DNA from: Tritrichomonas musculus
Lineage: Eukaryota; Parabasalia; Tritrichomonadida; Tritrichomonadidae
NCBI GenBank assembly: GCA_039105265.1
Contig: JAPFFF010000022.1
Span: 806,001-870,000, forward strand
DNA length: 64,000 bases
Reading direction: 5' to 3'
Shown: in pieces, positions 60,390 through 64,000 of the stretch
How the letters are laid out: each line of letters opens with the position of its first letter
Position numbering within the stretch: the first letter of the stretch is position 1
Notes under the pieces: generated by a model
What the model saw: the letters and a program-made list of their open reading frames with translations, nothing else
Told to the model about the DNA's origin: nothing
Databases searched by the model: none
Program-made: the position numbers and the translations under genes

Positions 60390-63302
60390 ATGAGTGATAC
60401 TACTACAAGATTTAAAGGAGATATACAGTTTAAGATAGGGGATGCTACTCGAAAAGGTAGCCAGTTATTAACCTTGGGTGACTTAGATAACTATGTACAG
60501 ACAGGTCATTTATTTAATGAGGTTGAAGGTTTACCAGAAGTTGATATTAAAAATAAAAATATACAGTATGTATCATTTGAGTCTTCAACAACAACTTACA
60601 ATATCCTTAAGTTTGTTAATTTACCTGAAGACTTCATGAATAAGCTCAACGAAATAAAAACAGAGACTAATATATTTAAGATAGTATTGAGGAAGAATAT
60701 AGTATATGATACAAGTGGTAATTTAGTCAAGGAGTTCTACATATATGTTAAGGATGGTCAAGTATACTCTCCTTTGATAACTAAAAGTAGTAATGGATGC
60801 AGTATAAATAATAGTACCATTATGGGATATATGAATATAGCTTTTGATAGTAAACTAGACTTCAACCCATATACCTTGTGGCTGAATGGGGAGTTGAGCA
60901 TAATGAATGAATATATAACTGATTCTTTACAGACAGAGAAGGCAATAAAGTGTTCTATAATAAAAGCTGATAATGCATTAAGTTTACGTAAAAGTGATGT
61001 ACTATACTTATATAAGCCTACATCAACTAGTCAGGTTGTGATAGATAACAAGAAATATTGGTTACTTCAATGGAACATAGATACTGGATATACTATACCT
61101 AATGACTTAGAGTTTAGGTTTAATGAGTATTGTTTTGGTAATAAGTGGTTTTTATCATGGGATGGTACAAAATGGGTAGGTGATAACATACAAGGTCATA
61201 TCAATGGTAGATTAGTTAATGGATTAAATAAGGAGAATGAGTATGGTGAAGATGGTACCTACATACAAGTCAAGAGGAGTGAGAGGAACATGAAACTGAT
61301 TAATAAGCCTAATGACTACTCTCCTGATAACATACTACATTACATGATTCATGGAGGTAAGTGTAAAATAGACTGTTTTGTAAAATTAAAGACAGGGGAG
61401 ATAGAACCTTTTTCGAAATATGGTCTAGGATATCAAACAAGTCAAGGAGGTACAAAAGATGGATATGATATTGAAGCAATAAGGTGCTATAAGATGAATA
61501 ATGCGACTAATAAATTAGAAACTAGTGCTATTGATGAACTCTACCTTGATATTACCCTTGAAGGTTCTAAAAATGCAAATAGGTTCTCAGTTCGACCTAC
61601 TGGAAAAGAAGGTAATGGAGGAGACAAGGTATGGTTGTTCTTACATGGTGTACTTGATTCATGTGAAAAGCTTGAATATACATATGCAGCTTCGACTACT
61701 AATGACTCAAGGGATATTAAGATATATTTAGCTGATGAATATGTTGACCCAATAGATGAGGTTCATTGGGATTCAACTACTAACCCATTCGAGTATATCA
61801 TTAAGCAGCAATTTTATGAAGTATCCCCAAATCCTAATGGGGCAACAACCTTATATACTGATTATAATATTACCTCCTCTAAGATAATTACAGCTGATAA
61901 TATTACTACTATGAGGAGTGATTTAAACTTAGTTACCAACAATGTAGATGTTATTAGCTATGATGTTAACGAAATGAACACTGTTATGGAAAGCTTAAAA
62001 GGTAGAGTATCAAGGACTGAACAAGTTACTCAACATCTGGAGGATGATGTAGATAATTTACGTATAGTCTCATGGACTGCATTAGCTTTTGGGGTTGCAG
62101 GTACTGCAGGGTCAATAGGTTCTATTGGTATGCAGCTATTTCCAGATGGTATAAGCTTTCCTACCATAAAAGGTGGAGGATTCCTTAAAAGGTTATTCTC
62201 TCATAAGTCAACCAAAGGTATGAGTGATTTGGTTAGAAATAGCATTAACTTCATGTCAGGTACTACAGCAAGAAGCATAACCAAAGATATAACGCCTATC
62301 ATTACCTGGTGTGAGGAAGAGTATAAGCAACTTGATGAACTACCTTTTACTGATGAGAATGATAACCCTGATACTGGAACCTTGACATTAAGTGGTGCTA
62401 TGGATATCAGCAATATGTTTAGGGATTCACTCAAGCCTTGTTTCAAGTTGTTAGCTGAGAAGGTCAATGAGCTAGAGGCAGAGTTTGATAACTACCCTAC
62501 TGTGGATGAAGCTAATGAAGCCTTGAAGGAGTGTGTATTAAAGAAAGACATTAGCAAATATAGAGAGAAAAATGATTTGATATACAAAGAATCTATTGAA
62601 GTGCCATTTGAAAATGTACAAGATAGTTCAGGAACGTGGGAAGTCAAAATAAAATTGAATAGTGGAACTCGTCTTGTTGGGACATTTACTGATGACTCTG
62701 AAATGGTTCATAATTTCGATATTCTATTTGTTTATGATGATAATACTGTTATTAATGAAGAAATATATTGGGTAGAGGAGATAGATGGAATATCCTATGA
62801 ATGTGGCTATGAACCAAGGGATGATGGTTATTGGTGCTTTAATGTTGAAGGCTTCAATACCAAATTAATATTAGCCGAAAAAATATTGAAACAGGATGAA
62901 ATAGCTTTAAAGAGTGATATTACATCATTATTGGATGACTTATATTGGAGAATATTTTATTCAGGATTTCACAAATCATATTATGAAGATATCCCAGAAT
63001 TATGCTCATATTCTTACGATACTAGCTCTAAAAAATTAATTGTATGTGTCGAATATAATAGTTTATATATGGAAATGTTATTTATATTTTACGATTCAAA
63101 TGACAAGAAACATTATGTTAGAGTTAATTATAGTGAAGGATTTGCAGTACTAGATGAAATATATGGTGAAGATAAACTTAGAGAATCCAATAGAAAAAGA
63201 GATTTTGAATATGATTTTTATCATATCGATTTTCAATTAAAGGGCTCTGGAAATCTACCATTTACTGAATACTATCTAAAGCAAGTCAAAGCCACACCAT
63301 AA
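60390..63302 (+). CDS. B2: second large surface-like protein with a longer, different tip
   Basis: A 970-residue protein from the ATG at 60390, nearly identical to 28608-31208 of B1 up to base 62520. The shared part has the LYLYKPTST...SWDGTKW domain, the QQFYEVSPNPN block, a coiled coil and a Gly-rich hydrophobic stretch. The tip from 62521 has two units of the kind seen once in B1: a beta-rich stretch with LFVYDDN...WVEEIDG and a second with FIFYDSNDKKHYVRVNY...VLDEIYG. The stop lies just before the terminal repeat. A fibre-like surface role with a variable end is inferred. Confidence 0.65.
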   Translation: MSDTTTRFKGDIQFKIGDATRKGSQLLTLGDLDNYVQTGHLFNEVEGLPEVDIKNKNIQYVSFESSTTTYNILKFVNLPEDFMNKLNEIKTETNIFKIVLRKNIVYDTSGNLVKEFYIYVKDGQVYSPLITKSSNGCSINNSTIMGYMNIAFDSKLDFNPYTLWLNGELSIMNEYITDSLQTEKAIKCSIIKADNALSLRKSDVLYLYKPTSTSQVVIDNKKYWLLQWNIDTGYTIPNDLEFRFNEYCFGNKWFLSWDGTKWVGDNIQGHINGRLVNGLNKENEYGEDGTYIQVKRSERNMKLINKPNDYSPDNILHYMIHGGKCKIDCFVKLKTGEIEPFSKYGLGYQTSQGGTKDGYDIEAIRCYKMNNATNKLETSAIDELYLDITLEGSKNANRFSVRPTGKEGNGGDKVWLFLHGVLDSCEKLEYTYAASTTNDSRDIKIYLADEYVDPIDEVHWDSTTNPFEYIIKQQFYEVSPNPNGATTLYTDYNITSSKIITADNITTMRSDLNLVTNNVDVISYDVNEMNTVMESLKGRVSRTEQVTQHLEDDVDNLRIVSWTALAFGVAGTAGSIGSIGMQLFPDGISFPTIKGGGFLKRLFSHKSTKGMSDLVRNSINFMSGTTARSITKDITPIITWCEEEYKQLDELPFTDENDNPDTGTLTLSGAMDISNMFRDSLKPCFKLLAEKVNELEAEFDNYPTVDEANEALKECVLKKDISKYREKNDLIYKESIEVPFENVQDSSGTWEVKIKLNSGTRLVGTFTDDSEMVHNFDILFVYDDNTVINEEIYWVEEIDGISYECGYEPRDDGYWCFNVEGFNTKLILAEKILKQDEIALKSDITSLLDDLYWRIFYSGFHKSYYEDIPELCSYSYDTSSKKLIVCVEYNSLYMEMLFIFYDSNDKKHYVRVNYSEGFAVLDEIYGEDKLRESNRKRDFEYDFYHIDFQLKGSGNLPFTEYYLKQVKATP

Positions 63303-63308
63303 AAGAGG

Positions 63309-63552
63309 CTTCTCGGGGCAGGTACCTGTGCCGTTTCATAGATGGGCGGTTGTGGGGTGGGGTACCTGTGCCGTTTCATTGATGGTAGGCGTTGAGGCGG
63401 GTGGGTGGGATAACATGAAAAGAAGAAGAAGTTTTTTTTTTTATTTTTCTTTTTTATTTTTTTTTTTTTTTATTTTTTTTTTCTTTTATGACGAGTTCGT
63501 GTTGACGCGTGGGCAGCCTGTGCCCCGCGGAAACCGACTAGTATATACTACT
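63309..63552 (-). repeat. B2 right terminal inverted repeat
   Basis: The inverse of 35919-36155: TTCTCGGGGCAGGTACC, two direct copies of ACCTGTGCCGTTTCATNGATGG, a T-rich tract, GTGTTGACGCG, the hairpin CGCG-T-GGGCA...TGCCC-CGCG (63506-63529) and the terminal CCGACTAGTATATACTACT. It is followed by AATGA at 63553-63557. Confidence 0.9.
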
Positions 63553-63557
63553 AATGA

Positions 63558-63678
63558 ACTGTCTAATAAATGAAACATCAATTGATGGTAATCATTAAAT
63601 GAGTTCATATTATTTTTGTTCATTAGTCGTGTTGACGGTGGGCTTTAGCCCGACGGAAACCGACTGATATATACTACT
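63558..63678 (+). mobile_element. Element C, right end with terminal repeat
   Basis: Continuation of element C after the B2 insertion. About 65 bases of AT-rich DNA lead to CATTAGTCGTGTTGACGG, a perfect GGGCT-TT-AGCCC hairpin (63640-63651), CGGAAACCGACTGATATATACTACT and the end at 63678. The flank is AAACA, not AATGA, so the AATGA seen at B1 and B2 is not part of the terminus. The terminal 25 bases are shared with the B family and the inner part is not. Confidence 0.75.
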
Positions 63679-63785
63679 AAACAAGTTCAAAGATGTATAT
63701 TCAAAGATGAAGATTCAAAAGTGGCAACCGTCAATCTGAACAGCAAATTTTTATCACCCCTCCAAACGGTCCACTATCACTACTG

Positions 63786-63968
63786 TCATCGATTGTCCTT
63801 AATCAAATCATAAAAGTAATATTTATATATAATTATTATTATAATATTTATATATAATTATTATTATAATATTTATATATAAAATAAAATTATGAATTTA
63901 TTTATTACATAACGCAAAAAAAAGCAAACAATGTGAAAAAAATGGCCATTCAATTAGATGACCCTCCT
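63786..63968 (-). repeat. Right arm of the long inverted repeat flanking the Maverick cluster
   Basis: The inverse of 5957-6113 with good conservation (TCATCGATTGTCCTTAATCA at the inner end, GACCCTCCT at the outer end). It is longer because of a 25 bp AT-rich tandem duplication (TAATATTTATATATAATTAT type, about 63817-63881). The 107 bases between element C's end and this arm contain no recognised gene. From 63969 to the window end similarity may continue but cannot be bounded. Confidence 0.7.
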
Positions 63969-64000
63969 CTATATCAAATTGATTTTATTTTGAATGAGTT

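Larger units (their letters stand above)
35919..63552 (+). mobile_element. Maverick/Polinton fossil, element B2 (27.6 kb, both ends present)
   Basis: It begins AGTAGTATATACTAGTCGG and ends with the exact inverse. The terminal inverted repeats are about 240 bp, and a perfect AATGA duplication flanks it (35914-35918 and 63553-63557). It carries HNH, protease, penton-like, integrase, ATPase, pVI-like, capsid, small conserved genes, bZIP-like, polymerase B, a second penton candidate and two large surface-like genes. It looks whole except for one nested Mutator-like insertion. Terminal repeats and target duplication are almost undamaged, and it is nearly identical to B1 in the shared third, so it is a young insertion. 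It is inserted into element C. Confidence 0.93.

Noticed and set aside
1-64000. tRNA, rRNA or snRNA genes
   Set aside because: No T-arm or anticodon-arm consensus or rRNA-like conserved stretch was noticed on reading. A covariance-model scan would be decisive and was not possible.

Overview
The window is AT-rich nuclear DNA of a unicellular eukaryote. It is best explained as a trichomonad (Trichomonas or Tritrichomonas type): intron-poor host genes, very short spacers, TCA(C/T)T initiator-like start signals, and a genome crowded with Maverick/Polinton elements. The organism is inferred; no rRNA or other species marker is present.

Region 1 (1-3,759) is host DNA. It holds the 3' end of an unknown gene, a ubiquitin-specific protease gene with one apparent frameshift, a UFD1-like gene, and a caspase-like fragment. 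Region 2 (3,760-7,472) is AT-rich. It carries a 1.38 kb non-autonomous DNA transposon with 38 bp terminal inverted repeats and TA target duplication. It also carries one arm of an inverted repeat whose partner lies at 63,786-63,968, so the whole Maverick cluster sits between the arms.

Region 3 (about 7,473-63,678) is a nest of Maverick/Polinton fossils. Element A (about 7,473-22,802) is an old, broken, diverged element without a recognisable left end. It joins abruptly to B1 (22,803-31,464), the right half of a second family. B1 ends in a complete right terminal repeat flanked by AATGA. Next comes C (31,465-35,918, resuming at 63,558-63,678), a third family with its own terminal repeat. Inside C sits B2 (35,919-63,552, 27.6 kb), which has both terminal repeats and a perfect 5 bp AATGA duplication. 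B2 looks whole except that a 1.58 kb Mutator-like transposon (56,742-58,319, 9 bp target duplication) lies in one of its genes. B1 and B2 are nearly identical where they overlap, so that family moved recently.

B2 shows the Maverick gene set. The replication and integration genes are a protein-primed-type family B DNA polymerase with an N-terminal OTU-like segment and an RVE integrase with a chromodomain-like tail. The packaging and maturation genes are a FtsK/HerA-type ATPase and an adenain/Ulp1-type cysteine protease. The particle genes are a major capsid protein, two candidate penton or minor capsid proteins and a pVI-like small protein. There are also a bZIP-like regulator, HNH nucleases, and two very large surface-like proteins at the right end.

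The most notable observations are: (i) a QT-type dynein light chain (LC8) motif repeated in four different B-family proteins; (ii) a hairpin near the element ends whose stem is kept while its sequence changes between the B and C families; (iii) exchange of the C-terminal tip of the right-end surface protein between B1 and B2; (iv) the OTU-like domain fused to the polymerase; (v) repeated capture of HNH genes; and (vi) head-to-head genes with start codons only 3 bases apart.
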